This document shows, piece after piece, positions 50,327 through 57,207 of a DNA stretch of 64,000 nucleotides (its first letter is position 1; every line of letters begins with the position of its first letter). Below the pieces are notes generated by a model that searched no databases, was not told the DNA's origin, and was given only the letters and a program-made list of their open reading frames with translations. Source of the stretch: Variovorax paradoxus (GTDB taxonomy: Bacteria; Pseudomonadota; Gammaproteobacteria; Burkholderiales; Burkholderiaceae_C); assembly GCA_016806145.1 (NCBI GenBank), contig CP063166.1:434001-498000 (forward strand), in the 5' to 3' direction. The translations under genes were made by a program, and so were the position numbers.

Positions 50327-51367
50327 ATGCGCCCCTTCGCCCTCACCCGCACCTTCGCCGCGCTCGGCGCGGCCGCCGCCCTGCTGGCCTTCGCGTCGCA
50401 CGCGGGAGCGCAGGGCACGGTCAACGCGCTGTGCAGCACCGACGCCGGCTGGTGCGAGGCCGCGGCGGCCGCCTTCACGCGCGAGACCGGCATCAAGGTG
50501 CTGCAGGCCCACAAGGGCACGGGCGAGATCGGCGCCCAGCTGCGCGCCGAGGCCGCCAATCCCAAGACCGACATCTGGTGGGGCGGCACCGGCGATCCCT
50601 TCCTGCAGGCGGCCGAGCAGGGCCTGCTCGAGCCCTACCGCCCGGCCTACATCAACGACCTGCACGACTGGGCCGTGCGCCAGTACGCGCTGTCGCAGAA
50701 CATGGTCGGCGGCTTCTACACCAGCGCGATGGGCTTCGGCTTCAACACCGAGCTGCTGAAGAAAAAGAAGCTGCCCGAGCCGCGTTGCTGGGCCGACCTC
50801 GTGAAGCCCGGCTACAAGGGCGAGATCGAGATCTCGCACCCGGCCACCAGCGGCACGGCCTACACCATCATCGCGGGCCTCGTGCAGCAGATGGGCGAGG
50901 ACGCGGCCTTCGACTACCTCAAGCAGCTGCACCGCAACGTCACCAGCTACACGCGCAGCGGCCAGGCCCAGGCGCCCAACGTCGCCAAGGGGGAAGTGGC
51001 GGTCGGCGTGAGCTTCATCTTCGGCTTCGAGCGCTGGCGCCACGACGGCTTTCCGGTCAAGACCGCCGCGCCCTGCGAGGGCACGGGCTACGAGATCGGC
51101 GGCATCGCGCTGGTGAAGGGCGCGCGCAACAAGGAGAACGCGAAGCGCTACTACGACTGGCTCATGAGCCCCGCGGGCCAGTCCATCGGTGCCAAGGCCG
51201 GCAGCCTGCAGTCGCCGGCCAACAAGACCTTCAAGCCCGATCCGCGCATTCCCTCGATGGACGGCGTGAAGCTCATCAAGTACGACTTCCAGAAGTACGG
51301 CCAGGCGGCCGAGCGCAAGCGGCTGATCGACCGCTGGACGCGCGAAGTAGAAGCGCTGCCGCGCTGA
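50327..51367 (+). CDS. ABC transporter substrate-binding protein (iron/2-aminoethylphosphonate type)
   Basis: Periplasmic binding protein of 346 residues resembling the FbpA/PhnS group (SBP family 1). Signal peptide 1-28 (SHAGA-QG). Conserved segments are FTRETGIKVLQAHKGTGEIGAQLRAEA, DIWWGGTGDPF, LPEPRCWADLVKPGYKGEIEISHPATSGTAYT and a C-terminal SPAGQSIGAKAG. FbpA-type iron Tyr-Tyr ligands are not obvious, so an organic ligand such as a phosphonate or polyamine is possible. No permease or ATPase follows. AGGAGATCCCCC precedes the ATG. Confidence 0.85.
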   Translation: MRPFALTRTFAALGAAAALLAFASHAGAQGTVNALCSTDAGWCEAAAAAFTRETGIKVLQAHKGTGEIGAQLRAEAANPKTDIWWGGTGDPFLQAAEQGLLEPYRPAYINDLHDWAVRQYALSQNMVGGFYTSAMGFGFNTELLKKKKLPEPRCWADLVKPGYKGEIEISHPATSGTAYTIIAGLVQQMGEDAAFDYLKQLHRNVTSYTRSGQAQAPNVAKGEVAVGVSFIFGFERWRHDGFPVKTAAPCEGTGYEIGGIALVKGARNKENAKRYYDWLMSPAGQSIGAKAGSLQSPANKTFKPDPRIPSMDGVKLIKYDFQKYGQAAERKRLIDRWTREVEALPR

Positions 51368-51416
51368 GGCCCGCGTTCAGGGCCGCGTTCAGGGCCGCGT
51401 TCAGGGCCGCGTTCAG
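51368..51416. repeat. 12-bp tandem repeat (about four copies) spanning the last subunit gene stop
   Basis: GGCCGCGTTCAG is repeated at 51381-51392, 51393-51404 and 51405-51416, preceded by a variant copy at 51368-51380. On the minus strand each unit contains CTGAAC, so the frame of the subunit gene meets a TGA in the first unit it enters (51413-51415). The units lie between the binding protein stop and that gene. Confidence 0.9.
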
Positions 51417-52054
51417 GGCGTGCTGGCCGTGAACCGCAGCACGCCGCTGTAGCTGCCCGCGCTGCGGCTCGCGCTGTTGGCATAGCCGAAGGTCCAGCTG
51501 GCCTTCTGCAGCGTCACGAGATTCGAGAAGCTCGTGCCCGCGACGATCGCGGCGCCGCCGATGCCGCTGGCGGGCACCGGCGGCGCGGGCAGGCCGGGGT
51601 TGCTCGAGGCGATGGTGATCTCCGACATCGGGATGGTGTGGCTGCCGTTGGACAGCGGCGTGCTCGCCTCGGCGCGGATGGCGATGGGACCGGCATTGCT
51701 GCGCACCTCGACGGGCAGCACGTGGTCCGAGGCCGTGACCGCGAAGACCGGCGCGCCGCCGGGCCAGTCCACGGCCCTGCGGCTGCCGGCCACGGGCGCG
51801 ACGCCGGCCGGCGGGATCGACGGCGCGAGCACGAAGCGCACGGTGCCGACGGCGTTGCTCTGCGCCGGCCAGGGACTGGCGCCGACGCCGAAGAACAGGA
51901 ACTTCTGGATCGAGAGGCTGAAGTCCAGCCTGGCCGTCGCGCGGCGCGGCACGTCGAAGCCGGACGCCGAGGTGGCCGTCTCGGCCCGCGCGGAAGCGAC
52001 GAGCGCGAGGCACGCCGCCGCCATCGTGCCGCGCAGGGCCATGTGCGCCGTCAT
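51413..52054 (-). CDS. Secreted fimbrial-subunit-like protein C
   Basis: Exported protein of 213 residues, last gene of the surface-fibre operon. Signal peptide to about residue 25 (VASARAE). The mature N terminus has the pattern ATARLDFSLSIQKFLFFGVG and VGTVRF, and the C terminus ends GSYSGVLRFTASTP. Both ends resemble the two other subunits at 53363 and 53986, so the three appear paralogous. A terminal beta strand of this type would suit donor-strand exchange. It starts at an ATGA overlap with the chaperone gene and ends inside a 12-bp tandem repeat. No known pilin family was recognised. Confidence 0.65.
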   Translation of the reverse strand: MTAHMALRGTMAAACLALVASARAETATSASGFDVPRRATARLDFSLSIQKFLFFGVGASPWPAQSNAVGTVRFVLAPSIPPAGVAPVAGSRRAVDWPGGAPVFAVTASDHVLPVEVRSNAGPIAIRAEASTPLSNGSHTIPMSEITIASSNPGLPAPPVPASGIGGAAIVAGTSFSNLVTLQKASWTFGYANSASRSAGSYSGVLRFTASTP

Positions 52055-52881
52055 TCGAGCGTCGCCTCCACCTTGAAGCTGCCGCCCTCCCAGTCCAGCG
52101 TGCCGCCGGCCTTCACCGGATAGGCGGGCTGCGGCGCGGCGCGGCCGTCTTCGCCCTGGGGCACCAGCGCCAGCGTGCGGGTCTGGCCCGGCAGGATCGG
52201 CGTGCCCTCGGGCACCAGCGCGAAGGCACGGCCCCGACTGTCGACGGCCTCGAGGCTGCCTTCGAGGCGACCGTGCGCGTCGCCGCTGTTGGCCACGGTG
52301 ATGGCGATGCGGCGCTGGCCGCCGCTGTCGCTGCTGGCGATCCGTTGCAGGTCGAGCCGCGGCTCGGCGCCGTCGAGCGCGAGGTACACGGCCACCGCGA
52401 TGCGCCCCGTCACCGGCAGGCTCAGGCTGGCGCCGCCGCCCTGGATCAGCGCCTGCTGCGCGGGCTCGCTGCCTTCGATCGCGATCATGAAGCGGCACTC
52501 GCCGCGCGGCGAACCCGCGGGCGGCTCGATCTGGAAACGGTAGGCCCGGCTGCCGCGCGCGGGCAGCCGCACGCTGCGCCGCTCGAGCGCCACCCAGGGC
52601 CGGCAGCTGCCGGGCTGCAGGTCGTCGTGGTAGCTGATCCGGCCCTCGGCCGAGTAGTGCCAGTCGATGGTGCGCACCGTCACCTCGGTCGCGACCGGCG
52701 CGAGGTTGTGGAGCTCCAGCGACTGGCCCAGGCGCGTGCCGCCGCGGCCCGACAGCTCGAAGCGCGAGGGTGAGACCGCGATCTCGAACGGCGCGGCCGT
52801 CGCGCCGCCGGCGCCGGCCAGCAGCAGGACGAAGGTGGCGGCGCGCCGCCGCAGCGCGTGGGTGGGGCAAGGCTGGGTCAT
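52051..52881 (-). CDS. PapD-like periplasmic chaperone of the surface-fibre operon
   Basis: Exported protein of 276 residues with two Ig-like domains. The first contains SLELHNLAPVATEVTVRTIDW, WVALERRSVRLPARGSRAYRFQI and GECRFMIAIEG, resembling the N-terminal domain of pilus chaperones. The second begins near GRIAVAVYLAL and ends in a beta-rich segment. Cysteines in GSCRPW and GECRFM may pair. It is longer than FimC or PapD (about 230 residues). Expected to cap subunit beta strands in the periplasm. ATGA overlaps tie it to both neighbours. The family call is from pattern, not database search. Confidence 0.65.
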   Translation of the reverse strand: MTQPCPTHALRRRAATFVLLLAGAGGATAAPFEIAVSPSRFELSGRGGTRLGQSLELHNLAPVATEVTVRTIDWHYSAEGRISYHDDLQPGSCRPWVALERRSVRLPARGSRAYRFQIEPPAGSPRGECRFMIAIEGSEPAQQALIQGGGASLSLPVTGRIAVAVYLALDGAEPRLDLQRIASSDSGGQRRIAITVANSGDAHGRLEGSLEAVDSRGRAFALVPEGTPILPGQTRTLALVPQGEDGRAAPQPAYPVKAGGTLDWEGGSFKVEATLE

Positions 52882-53357
52882 GGCAGGGTCTCGATTTCGA
52901 AGATCGATTCGAAGCGCAGCGCAGCCCCCGGCGGCAGCCGCAGTTCGCGCGGATCGAGGCGCAGCGTGAGCTCGAAGCTCTCGTTCATCCAGGCGGTGGC
53001 GACGGTGCCGGTCCAGACCGGCACGCGGTCGCCCGGCCGGCCGCCGGCACTCGCGAAGGCGCCGTGGCTGCGCCATTGCAGCTGCATGCCCGCGGGCGAG
53101 CGCAGGCCGGGGATGGCGGCGGGGATCACGTAGAAGATGCGCGCGCGCCGGCCGACGTAGGGCGCGGTCGCGAGCCGGTAGTCGATGCGTCCGAACGGCA
53201 GGTCGAAGCGGATGCCATCGACCGGTTGCGCGCGGCGGAAGTCGGTGTCGACCCGCGCGCGCGGCGAGGCCGAGTCGTCCAGCCGTGCGACGCTCGCGCC
53301 GGCCGGCGGCGTCAGCGCCAGCAGCAGCGCGGCGCATGGGACGATCGATGCCCGCAT
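52878..53357 (-). CDS. Small exported protein of the surface-fibre operon, function unknown
   Basis: Exported protein of 159 residues with a signal peptide ending near GAS (residue 22). The mature part is beta-rich (FDLPFGRIDYRLATAPYVGRRARIFYVIPAAI, then SFELTLRLDPRELRLPPGAALRFESIFEIE). It lacks the terminal patterns of the three subunit-like proteins and has no cysteines apart from the one in the signal peptide. It could be an assembly factor, anchor or second chaperone-like component. It starts 5 bp after subunit B and overlaps the chaperone start. Confidence 0.6.
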   Translation of the reverse strand: MRASIVPCAALLLALTPPAGASVARLDDSASPRARVDTDFRRAQPVDGIRFDLPFGRIDYRLATAPYVGRRARIFYVIPAAIPGLRSPAGMQLQWRSHGAFASAGGRPGDRVPVWTGTVATAWMNESFELTLRLDPRELRLPPGAALRFESIFEIETLP

Positions 53358-53362
53358 GCGCT

Positions 53363-53986
53363 TCACTCCATCGACGCCGTGAAGCGCACGGTGCCGCGGT
53401 AGTTGCCCGCGGGATAGAGGACGTCGTTGTCGTAGCTGAACTGCATTCGCGTCGCGCTGATCGCGTTCGAGCGGTAGGTGTAGCCCAGGCACAGCAGCAG
53501 CACCGGCGCCGAGCAGAAGGTCGCGTTGGCGTTGAAGCTCGCGATCTGCTGGTTGGCGCCGCCGTCGAAGCGGCCGCTCTGGATGTCGCCCGTGGCGGCG
53601 GCGCCGTTGTTGCTGGCGGTCCAGGCGATCTGGCTGAACGGGATGAGGGTGGCGCCGCAGCCGCCCGACTGGCAGGCCAGGCCGGGCGTCGAGTCGACGC
53701 GCAGCGTCACCGGCCGCGCCGTGGACGACGAATTCGCGGGCCGGAACGGCGTGACCGACACCTCGATGACCGGCGAGCCCGCCACCGGCGCCGGCGCCAG
53801 GCCGACGTTGTTGCCGGCGACGTGGAAGGCCACCGTGTCGACGCCGCTGACCGCGCCCACGCGCACCGAGATCGCATAGACCAGGCCGACGTCGGTCACC
53901 GTCGTGACGACGGCCTCCGCGGGCGCGGCGAGGCCTGCGGCCAGCAGCGCGGCAGCGAGCGGAGCCTGGGCCGGGCGGGGGCGCAT
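53363..53986 (-). CDS. Secreted fimbrial-subunit-like protein B
   Basis: Exported protein of 207 residues. Signal peptide to about residue 25 (APAEA). The mature N terminus has VYAISVRVGAVSGVDTVAF, the middle holds two Cys pairs (CQSGGC and CSAPVLLLC), and the C terminus ends GNYRGTVRFTASME. The end closely parallels GSYSGVLRFTASTP of subunit C, and the VRVGA..VDT block parallels LRVGAANTAVDTLRW of subunit A. Its start overlaps the stop of subunit A (TGATG). Likely a structural or tip component; the additional cysteines set it apart. Confidence 0.65.
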   Translation of the reverse strand: MRPRPAQAPLAAALLAAGLAAPAEAVVTTVTDVGLVYAISVRVGAVSGVDTVAFHVAGNNVGLAPAPVAGSPVIEVSVTPFRPANSSSTARPVTLRVDSTPGLACQSGGCGATLIPFSQIAWTASNNGAAATGDIQSGRFDGGANQQIASFNANATFCSAPVLLLCLGYTYRSNAISATRMQFSYDNDVLYPAGNYRGTVRFTASME

Positions 53987-54600
53987 CAGATGCCTTGCGC
54001 GGTGTAGGTGATGGTGTTGGTGTACGTGTTGGCGCGCCAGCCGGCCGGCGCGCCGCCCAGCGAGTAGGTCCAGGTGCCCGTGGCCACCGTGTTGGACGGG
54101 AACGCGGTCGAGGCGCAGGCGCCCAGGTTCGCGCCCGGGTGCGGCAGCGTGCCCTCGGCGGTGACCGTGAAGTTGGCGTCGGCCGGGCCGCCCGTGGCGT
54201 TCCAGGCGCCGAGCGCGCAATGGATGGTGCCGGTGCCGGCATTGGTCCAGGCGTAGACGGTGAGCGTGTCGGCGCCGGCCGCGGTGGCGACGCTCGCGGC
54301 CGGTGCCGCGCCGTTCCAGTCCACGCCGGTGTTGGTGGCGTCGGCCAGGGCCGGCGTGGGAACGGCGGGGATCTCCAGCGCCGAGCTCCAGCGCAGCGTG
54401 TCGACGGCGGTGTTGGCCGCGCCCACGCGCAGCAGGATGAGCTTGGGCACCGTCACGCTGAGGTTGACCTTGGCCTGGGCCGTGATGGTGCCGGTGCCCG
54501 CGCCGTACTGGCTTTCGGCGCGGGCCGCGCCGCCGGCGGTCAGGCAGAGGGCCGCCACGCAGAGGGCGAGCAGGCGATGGGGAAGGGCGCTGGGTTTCAT
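53986..54600 (-). CDS. Secreted fimbrial-subunit-like protein A
   Basis: Exported protein of 204 residues, first subunit gene after the outer-membrane barrel. Signal peptide to about residue 28 (AARAE). It is rich in Thr, Ala, Gly and Asn. The mature N terminus has ITAQAKVNLSVTVPKLILLRVGAANTAVDTLRW-type alternation, and the C terminus ends NTYTNTITYTAQGI. Two Cys (IHCALG, LGACAST) could form one disulfide. Its position suggests the major fibre subunit. No typical FimA, Csu spore-coat-U or type IV pilin signature was found. Confidence 0.65.
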   Translation of the reverse strand: MKPSALPHRLLALCVAALCLTAGGAARAESQYGAGTGTITAQAKVNLSVTVPKLILLRVGAANTAVDTLRWSSALEIPAVPTPALADATNTGVDWNGAAPAASVATAAGADTLTVYAWTNAGTGTIHCALGAWNATGGPADANFTVTAEGTLPHPGANLGACASTAFPSNTVATGTWTYSLGGAPAGWRANTYTNTITYTAQGI

Positions 54601-54664
54601 GAGGGGCCTCGATGGATGAAGAAGAGCAGCGGTGGGCGGGAAAGGACCGGGTGGGGCGCGCTGC

Positions 54665-56929
54665 TCATTCGCCCACCCGGGTCACGGGAATCTCGGCACC
54701 GACCCGGCCGCGCAGCGGAACGCTGACCTCCACGCCGCGGTCGCCGGCCGCGCCCCAGGGCAGCGGCACGCTGTCGAGCGCCAGGCTCAGCCGGTGGCGG
54801 CCGGTCGTCACGAGCGGAAATTCGAAGCGGCCGTCGCGGTCGGTGGTGGCGCGGTAGCGGCCGTCGAGCAGGACCTCCACCTGGGCGGCGCCGCCTTCGT
54901 CGGGCTGTCGCGCGCCGTCGCGGTTGGCGTCGAAGAACACGCGCCCGGCCACGCTGCCGACGCCGGCGCCCGCGTCGGCGTCGCGCACGCCGGCGGTCTG
55001 GAAGGCCGTGCCCGCGCTGCCGTCCCAGCGCAGGTAGACGTAGGCGCTGCGGTCGTTGCTGCGGTACAGCCGTGGGCCGAGGCTCGCGGTGGGCGCCACG
55101 GCGGCGCGCGCCTGGTTGAACGAGGCCGCGAAGCCGAGGCGCCAGCCGCGGGCGAGCGCCTTCTCGGCCGTGAGCGAGCCCGACAGCCCGCGGCTGGTGT
55201 GCAGGCCGCCGCTTTGCGAGGTGTAGCGCAGGTTGCCGCCGATGTGGACGCCGCTGTCGATCCAGCACAGGAACTGCACGCCGGCCGTGGGGTAGTTGCG
55301 CGGCACGCCGCCGCTGCGGTCGCGCGCGTAGCCGAGCGTGGTGGTGAATTCGGGGCGCAGCGTCTCGCGGCCCGCGCCGATCCAGTCCTGCTCCCACTGC
55401 CATTCGTGGCCGGTGGCGGCCTGGTCGCCGAGCACGATCAGTTCGTTGCGCCGCACGGTCAGGCTGAAGCGGCTGCGCAGGCCGTCGAGGATGCGCCGCT
55501 GGTGGAAGACGCTGGCGTGGAGGCTGCGCGAGTCGCTGCCGGCGATGGTGGCGTCCGCGCTTCCGTCGTAGCGCGTGCGCTGCAGGCCCAGGCTGCCGCC
55601 GACCGAGGCATGGCGGTCGAACTGGTAGAGGAAGTTGCCGTTCGCGCCACCGCGGCTGGAGCCCGCGAGCCCGAAGGCGGCGTCGGCCCGCGTGCGTTCG
55701 TGCTCGAGTCCGGCGCCCCAGTGCAGGCGGCTGCCGCCGCGGTCCACGCGCCAGTAGGCGCCGCGCGTGCCGTCGGCCACGAGCTGGTCGCCGAAGAAGA
55801 GGTTCGGCCCGGCCGCGTGCGCGCCGAACTCGTGGCGGTAGGCCCCCAGGCGCGCGCCGGCCTCGACGAACAGGCCGCGCGAAACGCCGATGGCGACGCC
55901 CGGCGTCGGCGAGCGCGTGCGGCTGCCGATCAGCGTGGCGCGGGCCCGGAAGTCGCCGTCGCGCTCCACCTCGCCGCCCCAGCCCAGCGCGCCGGCCCCG
56001 CTCTCGACATGCCGCGATCCAACGCCCTGGCCGGTGAACGGGTCGAGGGTCCAGGTCGGGAGGTCGCGCGCCCGGCTCAGTTGCGCGGCGACGAAGCCGC
56101 TCCCGCCCACGCGCTGCGTCAGGCCGAGCCAGCCGAGCGTGCCCTGGCTGCGCTCGAAGCCCGGATAGGGTCCGCCCCGGAGGTCGCCGCGCGCGCCGAA
56201 GCCTGCGCGCCAGTCGCTATCGGCGTCGTACACACGCAGCGCGGCGCCGCGCACCGTGCTGCTGCCGAGCGAGAGCCGGTAGTGGCGCGCCAGGCCCGCG
56301 GTGAGCTCGCTGTGGAGGTCGCCCAGCGCGCTGTCGGCGAAGGTCCTGGGCGTCAGCGGAAAGGCGAGGTTGCGCAGCGTGAGGCGGCCGCTGCCCGCAT
56401 CCTGCGCGTAGCCCAGCATGCCGATGCCGCCGCCCTGTGCCTCGCTGTCGCCGGTCCAGCGGCGGCCGTCGGCCTGCAGCAGCCACTCGCCGTGGTTGAG
56501 CGTCTCGCGGCGGTAGTCGATGCGCTGGCCGAACTCCAGCGCGCGCCGGCGTCCGGCGCCGGAACTGCTCGCCTCGCCGAAGCCGACGCGGCTTTCGATC
56601 GACCAGGCGCGAAAGCCCTGGGGCTGCGCGGAGGTCGCTTCGATGTCGTCCGCGAGCGCGGCGCCGGCTTCGTCGGTGCTCATGAACCGGTCCTGGTAGG
56701 CCTGCGGCGCCGCCTCGACGAGGGCCCTCAGCCGCGCCTGCTGCGCCTGCGCCCGGTCCATCGGCTCGATGCGGGCCTCGGCGGCCACGGCGGGCGGCGC
56801 GGTCTGCGCGTCGGCCGCGAGGCAGGCCAGCGCCGCCAGGCAGCCGACGCCCGGGCGGCCCCGCGGCGCCACGGCATTCCGGGCCAACCAGCGGCAGGCC
56901 ACGGCAACTCCCTGGTCATCCAACAACAT
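54665..56929 (-). CDS. Outer-membrane beta-barrel, usher-like, with C-terminal SdrD/Cna-B-like domain
   Basis: Large exported protein of 754 residues and first gene of the operon. After an Arg-containing leader and hydrophobic stretch (about 25-42) come a roughly 60-residue periplasmic segment and then about 500 residues of alternating amphipathic strands with aromatic ends, as in an outer-membrane barrel (for instance DYRRETLNHGEWLLQADGRRW, RAYWRVDRGGSRLHWGAGLE-type repeats). Residues 660-754 form an Ig-like SdrD/Cna-B-type domain with a Ca-binding-like DANRDGARQPDEGG. It is shorter than FimD-type ushers (over 800 residues), and no plug domain is evident. With three subunits and a chaperone downstream, it is the likely export pore. 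Confidence 0.6.
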   Translation of the reverse strand: MLLDDQGVAVACRWLARNAVAPRGRPGVGCLAALACLAADAQTAPPAVAAEARIEPMDRAQAQQARLRALVEAAPQAYQDRFMSTDEAGAALADDIEATSAQPQGFRAWSIESRVGFGEASSSGAGRRRALEFGQRIDYRRETLNHGEWLLQADGRRWTGDSEAQGGGIGMLGYAQDAGSGRLTLRNLAFPLTPRTFADSALGDLHSELTAGLARHYRLSLGSSTVRGAALRVYDADSDWRAGFGARGDLRGGPYPGFERSQGTLGWLGLTQRVGGSGFVAAQLSRARDLPTWTLDPFTGQGVGSRHVESGAGALGWGGEVERDGDFRARATLIGSRTRSPTPGVAIGVSRGLFVEAGARLGAYRHEFGAHAAGPNLFFGDQLVADGTRGAYWRVDRGGSRLHWGAGLEHERTRADAAFGLAGSSRGGANGNFLYQFDRHASVGGSLGLQRTRYDGSADATIAGSDSRSLHASVFHQRRILDGLRSRFSLTVRRNELIVLGDQAATGHEWQWEQDWIGAGRETLRPEFTTTLGYARDRSGGVPRNYPTAGVQFLCWIDSGVHIGGNLRYTSQSGGLHTSRGLSGSLTAEKALARGWRLGFAASFNQARAAVAPTASLGPRLYRSNDRSAYVYLRWDGSAGTAFQTAGVRDADAGAGVGSVAGRVFFDANRDGARQPDEGGAAQVEVLLDGRYRATTDRDGRFEFPLVTTGRHRLSLALDSVPLPWGAAGDRGVEVSVPLRGRVGAEIPVTRVGE

Positions 56930-57001
56930 CGCCGTCCCTTTGGGCCCCGAGGGCCCCGGTTGAGTTGAATCGCTGCATGCGCAGCGGAGGCGATGATTGT
57001 G

Positions 57002-57030
57002 GTTTTTGGTAACTTTTGCTGACCAAAAAC
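57002..57030. promoter_or_regulatory. Inverted repeat in the divergent region between surface-fibre operon and htpG
   Basis: GTTTTTGGT (57002-57010) and ACCAAAAAC (57022-57030) are perfect 9-bp arms with an 11-bp spacer in the AT-rich 278-bp gap. It lies about 70 bp upstream of the barrel-protein start and may be an operator for the fibre operon. A smaller dyad CGCTGC-ATGC-GCAGCG is at 56971-56986. Confidence 0.5.
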
Positions 57031-57207
57031 GAGGGCTTCCGGGGTGTTGCCGAATTTTTCGTAGTAAACCGTGATGGAGTGCTTGAAAACTCGGTTGCGA
57101 GCGTTGATTTTTAAAACCGTTTGCCCCAGGTAGAAAAGCTGTGTCCGGGCCGAGCCCGGACCGCCGCGCCGACATAGAATTTTTTCGATCCGACCTTTCT
57201 TTTTTCC

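Noticed and set aside
51368..51416. Tandem units as a CRISPR-like array
   Set aside because: Units are directly adjacent 12-mers without spacers, so it is a minisatellite.
57082..57088. CTTGAAA as a heat-shock (sigma-32) -35 box for htpG
   Set aside because: No CCCCAT-like -10 element at 13-15 bp; only the -35 half matches, so not called.
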